Under the pieces are notes generated by a model that was given only the letters and a program-made list of their open reading frames with translations, had not been told where the DNA came from and ran no database searches. A stretch of 55,475 bases of DNA, from the NCBI RefSeq assembly GCF_003471585.1, contig NZ_QRJO01000013.1:1-55475 (forward strand), given 5' to 3'. Position numbers and translations under genes: made by a program. Positions 1 through 7,913 of this stretch are shown here, piece by piece (position 1 is the stretch's first letter; every line of letters starts with the position of its first letter). The stretch comes from Collinsella sp. AM18-10. Lineage in GTDB: Bacteria > Actinomycetota > Coriobacteriia > Coriobacteriales > Coriobacteriaceae.

Positions 1-189
1 ATGATGGGGCGGAATGTCAATCCTGGTCTAACAGAGCCAAACGTTTTGCCGCTGGGGTGTCGATATAAAAATGGTAAAACTGCAAAACCGTTCGCCGAGA
101 AGATGAAAACCCGCAGCTCACGCCTTGATAAACGTAGGTAAAGTGTTTAGCAGTTTATCGGCCGTATGCTAACGAAAGGAATCAGGCAG
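1..189 (+). promoter_or_regulatory. Leader region of the transaldolase-like gene
   Basis: No coding sequence was recognised here. The stretch is more AT-rich than its surroundings (runs of A around 67-100 and near 130-155) and ends in AAAGGA at 175-180, ten bases before the chosen ATG at 190. I infer that it carries the promoter and 5' leader of the downstream gene, but I could not pick a single convincing -35/-10 pair. Confidence 0.35.
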
Positions 190-894
190 ATGGCAATCAA
201 GGTGTTCGCTGACGGTGCAAACCTCGAGGGCATGCTCGACATGTACGAGAACGGCAACGTTCAGGGTTTCACGACCAACCCGTCCCTTATGAAGAAGGGC
301 GGCGTGACGGATTACCGCGCGTTTGCCAAGGAGGTCCTGGCCCACATCACCGATGTGTCCGTCTCGTTTGAGGTCTTTGCCGACGACGTCGAGACCATGG
401 AGGTCGAGGCCCGCGAGATCGCTACCTGGGCCGAGAACGTCTACGTCAAGATTCCGTGCGTGACTACCAAGGGCGAGTCCACCGCCGAGCTGGTGCGCAA
501 GCTTTCGGCCGATGGCATCAAGGTCAACGTCACCACCATTTTTACGCCCGAGCAGGTCGATGAGATGGTCGAGGCCGTTGACGCCGAGACGCCGTCCATC
601 ATCTCGCTCTTTGCCGGCCGCATCGCCGACACCGGCGTCGACCCCATTCCGTTTATGACGGAGTCGGTCAAGAAGGCCGCCGCCAAGCCCAGCTGCGAGG
701 TCCTGTGGGCATCCACACGCGAGCTCATCAACATTTACCAGGCCGAGGCCTGCGGTTGCCAGATCATCACGGTGCCCAACAGCATCCTGGCCAAGCGCAA
801 GAACATCGGCCGTGATCCGTACGAGGTCTCGCTCGACACCGTGCGCGGCTTTGCCAAGGATATCGCCGCTTTGGGCTTCCATATCTTGCCGTAA
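190..894 (+). CDS. Transaldolase-like / fructose-6-phosphate aldolase family protein
   Basis: This 234-residue class I aldolase belongs to the small transaldolase (TalC/FSA) family. Such enzymes make or cleave a ketose phosphate through a Schiff base in the cytosol (pentose phosphate or dihydroxyacetone chemistry). The family's GFTTNPS motif is at about residues 26-32 and the expected Schiff-base lysine is K87 in VYVKIP. Length is close to the 215-230 residues usual for the family. I chose ATG 190 because AAAGGA sits just upstream; an in-frame ATG at 166 lacks a ribosome binding site. It is monocistronic and is followed by a long hairpin. Whether it acts as transaldolase or as fructose-6-phosphate aldolase cannot be decided from the sequence. 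Confidence 0.85.
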   Translation: MAIKVFADGANLEGMLDMYENGNVQGFTTNPSLMKKGGVTDYRAFAKEVLAHITDVSVSFEVFADDVETMEVEAREIATWAENVYVKIPCVTTKGESTAELVRKLSADGIKVNVTTIFTPEQVDEMVEAVDAETPSIISLFAGRIADTGVDPIPFMTESVKKAAAKPSCEVLWASTRELINIYQAEACGCQIITVPNSILAKRKNIGRDPYEVSLDTVRGFAKDIAALGFHILP

Positions 895-924
895 CGCGAA
901 CACTGGCTGCGCCGCGGGTTGTTC

Positions 925-996
925 GCCCCGGCCTTTCCTTTCCCTATCGCTCACGCGCTTCGCGAGGGTCGCGCTAGGCAAAGGAAAGGCCGGGGC
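925..996. repeat. Long inverted repeat after the aldolase gene
   Basis: A perfect 17-bp inverted repeat joins 925-941 (GCCCCGGCCTTTCCTTT) and 980-996, with a 38-nt loop that contains its own CGCG-CTT-CGCG mini-stem. It begins 30 bp after the aldolase stop codon. It probably acts as a terminator or 3'-end stabilising hairpin, although no T-run follows. Confidence 0.6.
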
Positions 997-1095
997 TGCC
1001 GACACGAACCCGTCGGTAGGTCCTGAGCTGAATCGCTACCTTTATTCCGATGGGGGTCGACAGTGCTACCCCGCCAACTGTCTCGGGCAGTAATG

Positions 1096-1254
1096 GGGCT
1101 GGGCTCGGATGGCAACGCCGCGTGCCACTGGCGGCTTCGTTCGCCGGATGACGATTCGTGTTACGCGGCCGGCGTCACCTCGGACGGCGGCGTGGGCTCC
1201 GACGGCATCGCGTGGACAACGCGGTACCGCATTATGGATCAACCTGTAATCTAA
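1096..1254 (+). pseudogene. Fragment of a lectin-like variable C-terminus (possible DGR target remnant)
   Basis: A short open frame reads GNAACHWRLRSP, then AAGVTSDGGVGSDGI, and ends at a stop at 1252-1254. The W-x-LRSP motif, followed by Gly/Asp-rich repeats and a terminal segment where GVRPA would be expected, resembles the C-terminal variable region of formylglycine/lectin-fold targets of diversity-generating retroelements (also annotated DUF6273-like). There is no upstream body of such a protein and no start with a ribosome binding site, so this looks like a remnant. The family assignment comes from memory of the motif and would need a profile search. The Avd-like remnant just downstream supports it. 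Confidence 0.45.
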
Positions 1255-1301
1255 TGATCTTCTAATCCATATCTATCAAGTATCGAAAACGATCCGGCCC
1301 C

Positions 1302-1485
1302 GAGTTGGCAGTCATCGCCAAGGCAAAGGACCCTGCCGGCTATGTGTTCGGGGCGACGCGCAAGTCGCCCAAGACCCTTCGATTATCCCTTTGTTCCGCG
1401 CATGCAAGATCTCATGCTTGACGTGGTTGAACAGCTCTACCGGGCAAACGAGGTCTTTGCGGCTCGTGCCCATAAGTGTCCCACC
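1302..1485 (+). pseudogene. Frameshifted remnant of an Avd-like four-helix-bundle protein
   Basis: Two reading frames carry consecutive pieces of one protein. The first (from 1302) gives ELAVIAKAKDPAGYVF...RKSPKTLR. The next frame, from about 1381, gives FVPRMQDLMLDVVEQLYRAN. Together they match the N-terminal half of small four-helix-bundle proteins (Avd/S23 type) that accompany diversity-generating retroelement reverse transcriptases. The frame changes near 1378-1390, so the gene is broken. Beyond about 1485 the similarity fades and no reverse transcriptase follows. With the upstream lectin-like fragment, this suggests a decayed retroelement cassette. The identification is from motif memory only. 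Confidence 0.45.
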
Positions 1486-1542
1486 AACAGAAATCGAGAT
1501 ATTCGGCCTCAGAGTGCCGTCAAGATTGCCAATATGGCTGAA

Positions 1543-1587
1543 AAACGTCCCGTACCGCACCTCTGCGGGTGCAGATATGGGACGTTT
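1543..1587. repeat. Hairpin in the decayed region
   Basis: AAACGTCCC (1543-1551) pairs with GGGACGTTT (1579-1587), with an inner GCACC/GGTGC pair. It lies between the broken Avd-like frame and the convergent tex gene. It may be an old terminator; nothing else was recognised between 1590 and the tex terminator at 1739. Confidence 0.4.
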
Positions 1588-1738
1588 GTGGAATATCTGA
1601 TGCCTATTTGTTGAGCTTGCACTTTGAAGAAGTGTTATCGCGGCCCAGCGAGGCCGAATATCTCAAAAATTGCAGGTGATGATTAGCGGAAACGGCGTCT
1701 CGCACTTCGGGATATCGCCAAATCGTTTTAGAAGGAGA

Positions 1739-1770
1739 GGCGCTCGGCGGAATGGGGCCCGCCGAGCGCC
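1739..1770 (-). terminator. Terminator of tex
   Basis: A perfect 12-bp stem, GGCGCTCGGCGG at 1739-1750 and CCGCCGAGCGCC at 1759-1770, has an 8-nt loop. It lies ten bases beyond the tex stop codon. On the minus strand it is followed by a pyrimidine-rich stretch with a short T-rich segment. Confidence 0.7.
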
Positions 1771-1779
1771 TGCAGCGGC

Positions 1780-3927
1780 TTATTTGCCCCGCACCATGGT
1801 GAGGGAGATCTTTTTGCGGTCGCGATCGACCTTTTCTACCCATACCTTCACCGTGTCGCCGACGCGCACCACGTCGCTGGGGTGCTTGACGAAGCGGCTG
1901 GCCAGCTTGGAGATGTGCACGAGGCCGTCCTGGTGCACGCCCACGTCGACGAAGGCGCCAAAGTCGACGACGTTGCGCACCGTGCCCTTGAGCTCCATGC
2001 CGGGCTCCAGGTCGTCAATAGAAAGTGCCGAGCGGCTAAAGACCACCTCGGGCGCGTCGTCGCGCGGGTCGCGACCGGGCTTCTTGAGCTCGTTGACAAT
2101 GTCGATGAGCGTCAGGGTGCCACAGTCCAGGTCGCTTGCCAGTGCCGAAATGCTGCCCAGACGGCGCTCGATGTCGGGCACGCCGCCGCGGCTGAGCTCG
2201 CTTGCCGCAACGCCGGCCCGCTCCAGGACGGCCGTGGCCACCTCGTAGCTCTCGGGGTGGACGCTTGTCGCGTCGAGCGGGTTCTTACCGCCGCTGATGC
2301 GCAAAAAGCCCGCGGCGTTGAGATATGCCTTGGGTCCAAGTTTGGGGACCTTCTTAAGCTGGCGGCGATCGGTAAAGGCGCCGTTTTCCTCGCGGTACGC
2401 CACGATGTTCTTTGCCACGCTCGGCGTGATGCCCGATACGTATCCCAGCAGGCTTGCGCTCGCGGTGTTGACGTCGACGCCCACGCGGTTGACGACGTCC
2501 TCCACCACGTGGCCCAGGGTGCGCGAGAGCTCGGCCTGGTCAAGGTCGTGTTGGTACTGGCCCACGCCGATGGACTGGGGCGGAATCTTGACGAGCTCTG
2601 CCAGCGGGTCCTGCAGGCGACGGCCCAAGCTCATGGCGCCACGTACGGTGACGTCCAGGTCAGGATATTCCTGGCTGGCGAGCTCGGAGGCGGAGTACAC
2701 CGACGCGCCGGCCTCGTTAACGATGGTGTAGCGAAGGCTGGACGCCTGCTCGGCAATGAACTCCGAGACGACTTCCTCGGTCTCGCGGCTGGCGGTGCCG
2801 TTGCCGATGACGATGGTGTTGACGCCGTCCTTTTTGACGAGGCGGGCGAGCTCGCGCTTGGTGCCGGCGACGTCGTGGCGCGGCTTGGTGGGGTAGACCA
2901 CGCCGTGGTCGAGCAGCTTGCCGGTCTCGTCCATGACGGCGACCTTGCAGCCGGTGCGGTAGCCCGGGTCGAGCGCGAGTACGCGGGCGCCGCGCACGGG
3001 GCGCGCCGAGAGCAGGCCCTCGAGATTCTTGGCAAAGACGTTGATGGCCTCGGTCTGGGCGCGAACGGTGAGTTTGGCGCGGGCCTCGCGCTCCAGCGAG
3101 GGAGCCATGAGGCGTTTGTAGCCGTCGGCGATGGCGGCATCGAAGATGGGAGCAAACACGCCCTGGCGTCGGGGCCAACGGCTGCTGAGGCGCGCCGTGG
3201 CGGCAACGCCGTCGACATTCACGCGCACGCGGAGCTTGCCCTCGCGCTCACCGCGGTCGATAGCCAGCACGCGGTGGTTGGGTATACGGCGCAACGGCTC
3301 GTCATAGCTGTAGTAGGGCTCGTAGGGGGTCTTCTCGGCGGGGTCGGTTGCCTCGACGACGATGTCGGCGGTGTTTTGCGTAAAGGCGCGCACGTCGGCG
3401 ACGTTCTCGGGGTCCTCGGCTACCGTCTCGGCCACGATGTCAGCGGCGCCAGCGAGCGCCTTCTCGGGCGTGTCGAAGCCGGCCTCCTCGTTGACGTATG
3501 CCGCGGCGGCGTCGAGCGCGCTGCCCTTGGCCGAGGCCTGCATGATGACCATGTTGGCAAGCGGCTCCAGACCTGCCTCGCGGGCCTTCTGCGCGCGGGT
3601 CATGCGCTTTTTACGGTAGGGCTTATAGAGGTCCTCGACACGCTGGAGCTGCGTGGCCTCGCGAATCTGCGCCTCGAGCTCGGGCGTGAGCTTGCCCTGG
3701 GCGTCGATGAGCAGGATGACGTCCTCTTTGCGCTGTTCAAGATTGCGCAGGTAAGACAGGCGCTCGTCGAGTGCGCGCAGGGCGACGTCGTCCATGCCGC
3801 CCGTTGCTTCCTTGCGGTAGCGCGAGATAAAGGGGATGGTGTTGCCCTCGTCGATGAGCTTGACGGCCGCCTCAATGTTGGCGGCCTTAAGGTTGAGCTC
3901 GCGCGCGAGCTGGGCGATAAGATCCAT
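1780..3927 (-). CDS. tex: Tex-type S1 RNA-binding transcription accessory protein
   Basis: The product (715 residues from the chosen start) is a Tex/YhgF-family nucleic-acid-binding protein, thought to act in transcription and stress tolerance. The N-terminal helical Tex domain begins IAQLARELNL. A YqgF/RuvC-like core follows (VLALDPGYRTGCKVAVMD), then helix-hairpin-helix segments (YVSGITPSVAKNIVAYREE and the KVPKLGPKAYLNAAGFLR region), and an S1 domain fills roughly the last 75 residues (GTVRNVVDFGAFVDVGVH). The order and length are normal for the family. ATG 3927 is preceded by AAGGAG on the minus strand. The open frame runs further upstream, but without a ribosome binding site. It is transcribed alone and ends at the hairpin at 1739. 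Confidence 0.93.
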   Translation of the reverse strand: MDLIAQLARELNLKAANIEAAVKLIDEGNTIPFISRYRKEATGGMDDVALRALDERLSYLRNLEQRKEDVILLIDAQGKLTPELEAQIREATQLQRVEDLYKPYRKKRMTRAQKAREAGLEPLANMVIMQASAKGSALDAAAAYVNEEAGFDTPEKALAGAADIVAETVAEDPENVADVRAFTQNTADIVVEATDPAEKTPYEPYYSYDEPLRRIPNHRVLAIDRGEREGKLRVRVNVDGVAATARLSSRWPRRQGVFAPIFDAAIADGYKRLMAPSLEREARAKLTVRAQTEAINVFAKNLEGLLSARPVRGARVLALDPGYRTGCKVAVMDETGKLLDHGVVYPTKPRHDVAGTKRELARLVKKDGVNTIVIGNGTASRETEEVVSEFIAEQASSLRYTIVNEAGASVYSASELASQEYPDLDVTVRGAMSLGRRLQDPLAELVKIPPQSIGVGQYQHDLDQAELSRTLGHVVEDVVNRVGVDVNTASASLLGYVSGITPSVAKNIVAYREENGAFTDRRQLKKVPKLGPKAYLNAAGFLRISGGKNPLDATSVHPESYEVATAVLERAGVAASELSRGGVPDIERRLGSISALASDLDCGTLTLIDIVNELKKPGRDPRDDAPEVVFSRSALSIDDLEPGMELKGTVRNVVDFGAFVDVGVHQDGLVHISKLASRFVKHPSDVVRVGDTVKVWVEKVDRDRKKISLTMVRGK

Positions 3928-4030
3928 GGGACTCCTTGCGTTTAAGGTGCGTTTGCAGCACAGGGCTACCAAGGATACCACCTGCCACTTCGCCCAAAAA
4001 AGACTGTTTTGGCGCGGAACCACGAAAGCG

Positions 4031-4166
4031 GCCTATCTACTACGTTTGAACCGTGTGGGTCGACCATCCCCCGGTTTTCCGAAAATGCGCAACTCGTCTA
4101 CCTGCGGTTTTTATTCCGCGAAATTTGGCATGGTTGAGGGCGATCGGTTAAACGTAGTAGATAGGC
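4031..4166. repeat. Inverted repeat with 17-bp arms, between gfo operon and tex
   Basis: GCCTATCTACTACGTTT at 4031-4047 is perfectly complementary to 4150-4166. After a one-base bulge, four more pairs extend the stem (4049-4052 with 4146-4149). The loop of about 93 nt has no open frame. It lies upstream of tex and downstream of the Gfo/Idh gene, so it may cap either transcript or be a small mobile palindromic unit. Confidence 0.6.
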
Positions 4167-4190
4167 ACATTTCGTGGCGAACGAACCAAG

Positions 4191-4272
4191 CTGAGGCGCA
4201 AAAAGGCCCCCCGCCTCAGAAAAATCGTCAGCGAAGTAGCAAAATGCTCCGCGGGCAGGAGGCTGCTCGCGG
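4191..4272 (-). terminator. Paired hairpins ending the SDR-MFS-Gfo operon
   Basis: Two stems lie downstream of the Gfo/Idh stop on the minus strand: 4249-4257 with 4264-4272 (CCGCGGGCA against TGCTCGCGG, one G-T pair), then CTGAGGC (4191-4197) with GCCTCAG (4213-4219). The first is followed on the minus strand by AGCATTTTGC. They probably act together as the operon terminator. Confidence 0.5.
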
Positions 4273-4348
4273 GGCAAAGAAGAGGGGCTTATTTGTGGCG
4301 GACCGAGGGACTCGGCATGGGGTTTCTGCCGCGGCCGCTCTTAAGGCA

Positions 4349-5389
4349 TTACAGCTCGACGAGCTGACCGGTCTCGGCGGCCTCCTTGATGGCGTTAAGC
4401 AGCGTGAGCGTCTTGACGTTGTCGGCGGGGGTCACGACGGGCTCGACCTCGCGGCGGACAACCTTCACAAAGTGCTTGAGCTGCATCTTGTGCGGCAGTG
4501 CCGGGTCGACAGCCGGAATCTCCATCTGCAGCGGCTTGTGCCAGTTGGAGGCACCGTCGTAGGAGAACTGGTGCAGGCGGGGCAGCGAAAGGGCGCCCTT
4601 GGTGCCGCCAATGAAGTAGGCGTCGGCGTCGAAGGGGCGGTACTGCGGGTCCTCGCGAGCAGTCGCCTCCCAGTTCCAGGGGCTGGCGGTGGCATCGGAG
4701 ATGGTCATGCTTGCGAGCGCGCCATCGGCAAAACGGACGTTGACCACGGCGGAGTCCTCGGTCTCAAAACCGCGGGCGGCGCTGGACTGCATACCCTGGA
4801 CGGCAACGGGCTCGCCCAGCAGATAGCGGAGCAGGTCGACGTCGTGAACCAGGTTAACCAGGATCGGGCCGGCACCCTTTTTGCGGCGCCACTCGACATC
4901 GAAGTACTCGTCGTTCTTGTAGATCATGTAGTGGAAGCTCGACACGGTGAGCTTGCCCAGCTCGCCGGACTCGATGATTTCCTTGGCCTTGTTGACGAAG
5001 GGGTTGTGACGACGGTGCTGACCCACGAGCACGGGCACGCCGGCGGTCTCGGCCTCGGCGGCGAAGGCCTGGGCATCCTCGAGGTCGTTGGAGATCGGCT
5101 TTTCGACCAGCGGCACGATGTTGCGCTTCACGGCCTCGCGGGCAACGCCCAGATGCAGGTCGTTGGGCGTGGCGATGATGACGGCTTCGGGCTTGACCTC
5201 GTCCATCATCTGGGCGGGATCGGTGTAAAACGGCACGCCGGCGGCCTCGGCCGTGGCGCGGGCGCCCTCAAAGGCGTCGGCGATGGCGACGAGCTCGGCC
5301 TCGGGCTCCTCGGTGACAAAGCGGATGTGGTTGCGGCCCATGGCGCCGGCGCCGATAACGGCAATGCGGACGGGGTTGAGCTCAGACAT
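4349..5389 (-). CDS. Gfo/Idh/MocA family oxidoreductase
   Basis: This 346-residue NAD(P)-dependent dehydrogenase has the family's Rossmann motif GAGAMG at residues 13-18, ATPNDLH at 74-80 and the catalytic-site EKP at 96-98. The C-terminal half is the usual mixed alpha/beta substrate domain, including HDVDLLRYLLG. Family members oxidise or epimerise sugars, inositols and their derivatives in the cytosol. It is the last gene of a three-gene minus-strand operon (SDR, MFS carrier, this gene), 68 bp after the carrier, with AAGGAG upstream of ATG 5389. The pairing of a carrier with two dehydrogenases suggests uptake and stepwise oxidation of a sugar, polyol or sugar acid. The substrate is not visible in the sequence. 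Confidence 0.88.
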   Translation of the reverse strand: MSELNPVRIAVIGAGAMGRNHIRFVTEEPEAELVAIADAFEGARATAEAAGVPFYTDPAQMMDEVKPEAVIIATPNDLHLGVAREAVKRNIVPLVEKPISNDLEDAQAFAAEAETAGVPVLVGQHRRHNPFVNKAKEIIESGELGKLTVSSFHYMIYKNDEYFDVEWRRKKGAGPILVNLVHDVDLLRYLLGEPVAVQGMQSSAARGFETEDSAVVNVRFADGALASMTISDATASPWNWEATAREDPQYRPFDADAYFIGGTKGALSLPRLHQFSYDGASNWHKPLQMEIPAVDPALPHKMQLKHFVKVVRREVEPVVTPADNVKTLTLLNAIKEAAETGQLVEL

Positions 5390-5457
5390 TTCGACTCCTT
5401 AATACTGGTGACCGGTGGAATGCGGCAAGAGGACGGCCCTTGCCGCGTCAAGCAAAA

Positions 5458-6714
5458 CTAGGCGGACTTCTTCTTGCTGTCGGAGACCATCATGTAGACG
5501 GTGAGCACGACGGCGATGGCGGCGATCACAGTGGCGCCGTAGAAAGACTGCTGGTAGGCGGCGCTGCCGGCCTCGGCGTGATACAGCACGGCAGTGATGG
5601 GCTGGCTGATCCAGGTGGAGGCGGCGTAGCCCAAAAACATGATGCCGTAGTTGACGCCGATGTTGCTGGTGCCAAAGGCGCCACCGGTGAGCGGCGGGTA
5701 GATGACGAGCAGGGCGCCAAAGCTAAAGCCGAGCAGGGCGAGCGCCACAAAGAACATGCTCTGCGTAAAGCTCATCGACATGATGACGAGGGCGACGATG
5801 GTCACGACAAGGCTGATGAGCAGCGACTTGTAGGCACCGATCTTGTCGATGATCTGGCCAAAGGACAGACGGCCGACCAGGTTGGCGCAGGTGTTGACGG
5901 AGACCACCACGCCGCCGAGGGCGACGGCCGCGGCACTCGTGGGGTCGGCGAAGAGCTGGACGGCGGCGATGGAGGCAACCTTGCCCACGAGCAGGGTGCC
6001 CGCGGTGGCGGCAAAAGCGAAGGTGACGATGAGGACCCAGAAGCGCGGGGTCTTGACCATCTCGCCCGGGGTGAGGTCGCCGAAGGTGCCGGCATGTGCG
6101 CCACCCTTGGGGGCCTCGAAGCCCTCGGGCAGCCAGCCGGCCTCGGGGGCCTTCAGGAACAGGGCGGAGGCGGCGATCGTCACAAAGAAGATAACGCCGA
6201 GTGCCTTAAGGGCGCCAAAGATGCCGAGGCTCGGGATGAGCAGCGAGGCGAGCACCGGGGACAGCACGGCGGGGCCGGCGGTCGAAGCGGCCAGGGTGAT
6301 GCCGGAGGCCAGGCCCTTCTTGTCGATGAACCACTTTTGGCCGGTGGTGAGCGCGGGGTTGTAGCCCAGGCCGTTGCCGATGGCGGCGACGAGCGAGAAC
6401 CACAGGTAGAACTGCCACGGCTCGGTGACGGTGCCGGACATGAACCAGCCCACGCCGTAGCACACGGCGGCGGCGATTACGACGTTGCGGGGGCCGATCT
6501 TATCGGAGATGCGGCCGGCGAAGATGCCCGTCACGGCCATGATGGTCTGGAAGACCGGGAAAGCCCAGGTAAGTGCGCTGGACCACTCGGGGTAGACGGC
6601 GAGCAGATTCTTGGACACGACGGAGTACAGCGCGATGGAGCTGATGAAGAACATGGTGACGCACGCGGCGGAAAGCACGACGGCGCGACCCTTGTTGGAG
6701 TTGTTGGAAGCCAT
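5458..6714 (-). CDS. MFS carrier of the oxalate/formate antiporter (OFA) type
   Basis: The 418-residue product is a 12-helix major facilitator. It has the helix 2-3 loop GRISDKIGPRN, the GNGLGYNPAL segment and the central LTPGEMVKTPRFWVL segment characteristic of the OFA branch, which moves organic acids across the membrane. The start at 6714 (MASNNSNKG) has AAAGAG upstream; a longer frame exists but lacks a ribosome binding site. It sits between an SDR and a Gfo/Idh dehydrogenase in one operon. A hairpin with GGGGCAA/TTGCCCC arms (6747-6775) in the gap after the SDR gene could tune expression between the two genes. A carboxylate or sugar-acid substrate is likely, but this is inference. Confidence 0.87.
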   Translation of the reverse strand: MASNNSNKGRAVVLSAACVTMFFISSIALYSVVSKNLLAVYPEWSSALTWAFPVFQTIMAVTGIFAGRISDKIGPRNVVIAAAVCYGVGWFMSGTVTEPWQFYLWFSLVAAIGNGLGYNPALTTGQKWFIDKKGLASGITLAASTAGPAVLSPVLASLLIPSLGIFGALKALGVIFFVTIAASALFLKAPEAGWLPEGFEAPKGGAHAGTFGDLTPGEMVKTPRFWVLIVTFAFAATAGTLLVGKVASIAAVQLFADPTSAAAVALGGVVVSVNTCANLVGRLSFGQIIDKIGAYKSLLISLVVTIVALVIMSMSFTQSMFFVALALLGFSFGALLVIYPPLTGGAFGTSNIGVNYGIMFLGYAASTWISQPITAVLYHAEAGSAAYQQSFYGATVIAAIAVVLTVYMMVSDSKKKSA

Positions 6715-6798
6715 TGGACTCTTTCTAATCGATACGGGGGAGGGGAGGGGCAAACGCCGCTGAGGTGCTTGCCCCGCGCCCCTTTCTACCGGGCTGGT

Positions 6799-7680
6799 TT
6801 ACTGGTCAGTCGGCTTTGCGACGCCGGACTCATCGGACCAGAGCTCGACGCCCTTGTTCTTGAGGTAGTTGTCGGCAAAGGCGCGGCGGCCGCCGGGCTT
6901 GGCGGTGAGGTCGCCCATCATGTTGGAGAAGCCGCCGTCGACCTTGATGGCGTCGCCGGTGGTAAAGTCCGAGCGCTTGGACGCCAGGAACATGACGGCG
7001 TTGGCGATATCGCTGACCTCGCCGATGCGGCGCGTGGCGATGAGGCGGCTGCGGCTCTTCTCGACCTCGGGATCGGCGTAAAAGCTTGCCGACATGGGTG
7101 TCTTGACAAAGCAGGGCTCGACGCAGTTGGAGCGGACGCCGTAGGGGCCCCACTCGGCGGCGAGCATCTTGGACATCATGTTGACGCCCGCCTTGGTGGA
7201 GCTGTACACGCCCGAGAACGTCTCGGGGGAGTGGCTGGCAACGGTCGAGATGTGCACTAGGCGGCCCTGGCCGGCCTTGATCATCTCGCGACCAAAGCGC
7301 TGCGAGGTGATGAAGTAGCCGGTGAGGTTGACGTTGAGCACCTGCTCCCAGTCGCTTAGCGGCAGGTCCTCCATGGCGGCGAAGCGCAGGATGCCGGCGG
7401 TGTTGACGAGAACGTCGACGCGGCCGAAGTTGGCGATGGTGGCGTCGACGGCAGCCTGAACCTCGGCCTCGTCGGTGGCGTTCATCTTGTAGCCCTCGGC
7501 GTGGATACCAAACTCGGCGGCGAGGTCGGCGGCTGCTGCCTTGACCTTCTCCTCGTCTAGGTCGAGCAAGACGACGTTGGCGCCGTTGCGGGCGAACTCG
7601 CGGCAAATCTCGGCGCCCATACCGCCGAGCGCGCCAGTCACGGCGCAGACATCGCCCTCGAGCTTAAGCCAATTGCTCAT
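6799..7680 (-). CDS. Short-chain dehydrogenase/reductase
   Basis: This 293-residue classical SDR has TGALGGMG (residues 15-22) for NAD(P) binding, NTAG (93-96), a serine in VHIST (145) and the catalytic pair Y159/K163 in YSSTK. It has a C-terminal tail of about 30 residues beyond the usual VDGG ending (AFADNYLKNKG...), which is longer than in typical 250-residue members. It is the first gene of the minus-strand operon and faces a LysR gene, which is probably its activator. It likely performs an alcohol/ketone step on the compound brought in by the downstream carrier. The exact substrate is unknown. Confidence 0.9.
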   Translation of the reverse strand: MSNWLKLEGDVCAVTGALGGMGAEICREFARNGANVVLLDLDEEKVKAAAADLAAEFGIHAEGYKMNATDEAEVQAAVDATIANFGRVDVLVNTAGILRFAAMEDLPLSDWEQVLNVNLTGYFITSQRFGREMIKAGQGRLVHISTVASHSPETFSGVYSSTKAGVNMMSKMLAAEWGPYGVRSNCVEPCFVKTPMSASFYADPEVEKSRSRLIATRRIGEVSDIANAVMFLASKRSDFTTGDAIKVDGGFSNMMGDLTAKPGGRRAFADNYLKNKGVELWSDESGVAKPTDQ

Positions 7681-7913
7681 AGGAACTTCCCTTCTTGTGC
7701 CTCCCTGTGGGTCGCTCCCATTAACCGACCCACGTGGTTTTCGCTGGTTATCGTATGCTTAGCGTTCGCGCAGGTGAATTGCATATTTGTTAGAATGGCG
7801 TTAACCGTAGGTTTACACTGTGCATTGAGGTTTGTTCGCAATTGAGCGTGTGACCTGCGAAAACGACCCCCTGCGGCGCTGTGGGCCCGCGCGTGCGAAA
7901 ACGGGAGATTGAC
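7681..7913. promoter_or_regulatory. Divergent control region between SDR operon and lysR
   Basis: This 233-bp region separates the two start codons. An inverted repeat, GTGGGTCG (7707-7714) and CGACCCAC (7726-7733) with an 11-nt spacer, lies in the leader of the SDR gene and could be a LysR operator or a leader hairpin. AT-rich DNA around 7775-7800 (TTGCATATTTGTTAGAAT) could hold the lysR promoter. Operator roles are inferred from position and symmetry. Confidence 0.45.

Noticed and set aside
1000..1260. Possible cobalamin riboswitch (CCCCGCCAACTG and GCCACTG motifs)
   Set aside because: The upstream GGTGxxAATCC box and the B12 box are missing, no B12 gene follows, and GCCACTG is better explained as part of the W-x-LRSP-encoding fragment.
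1882..3945. Very long open frame antisense to tex
   Set aside because: It mirrors the codon bias of the GC-rich tex gene, has no ribosome binding site, and its protein is low-complexity without domains.
4465..5451. Frames overlapping the Gfo/Idh gene in other phases
   Set aside because: They give proline/serine-rich products with no family signature and no translation signals.
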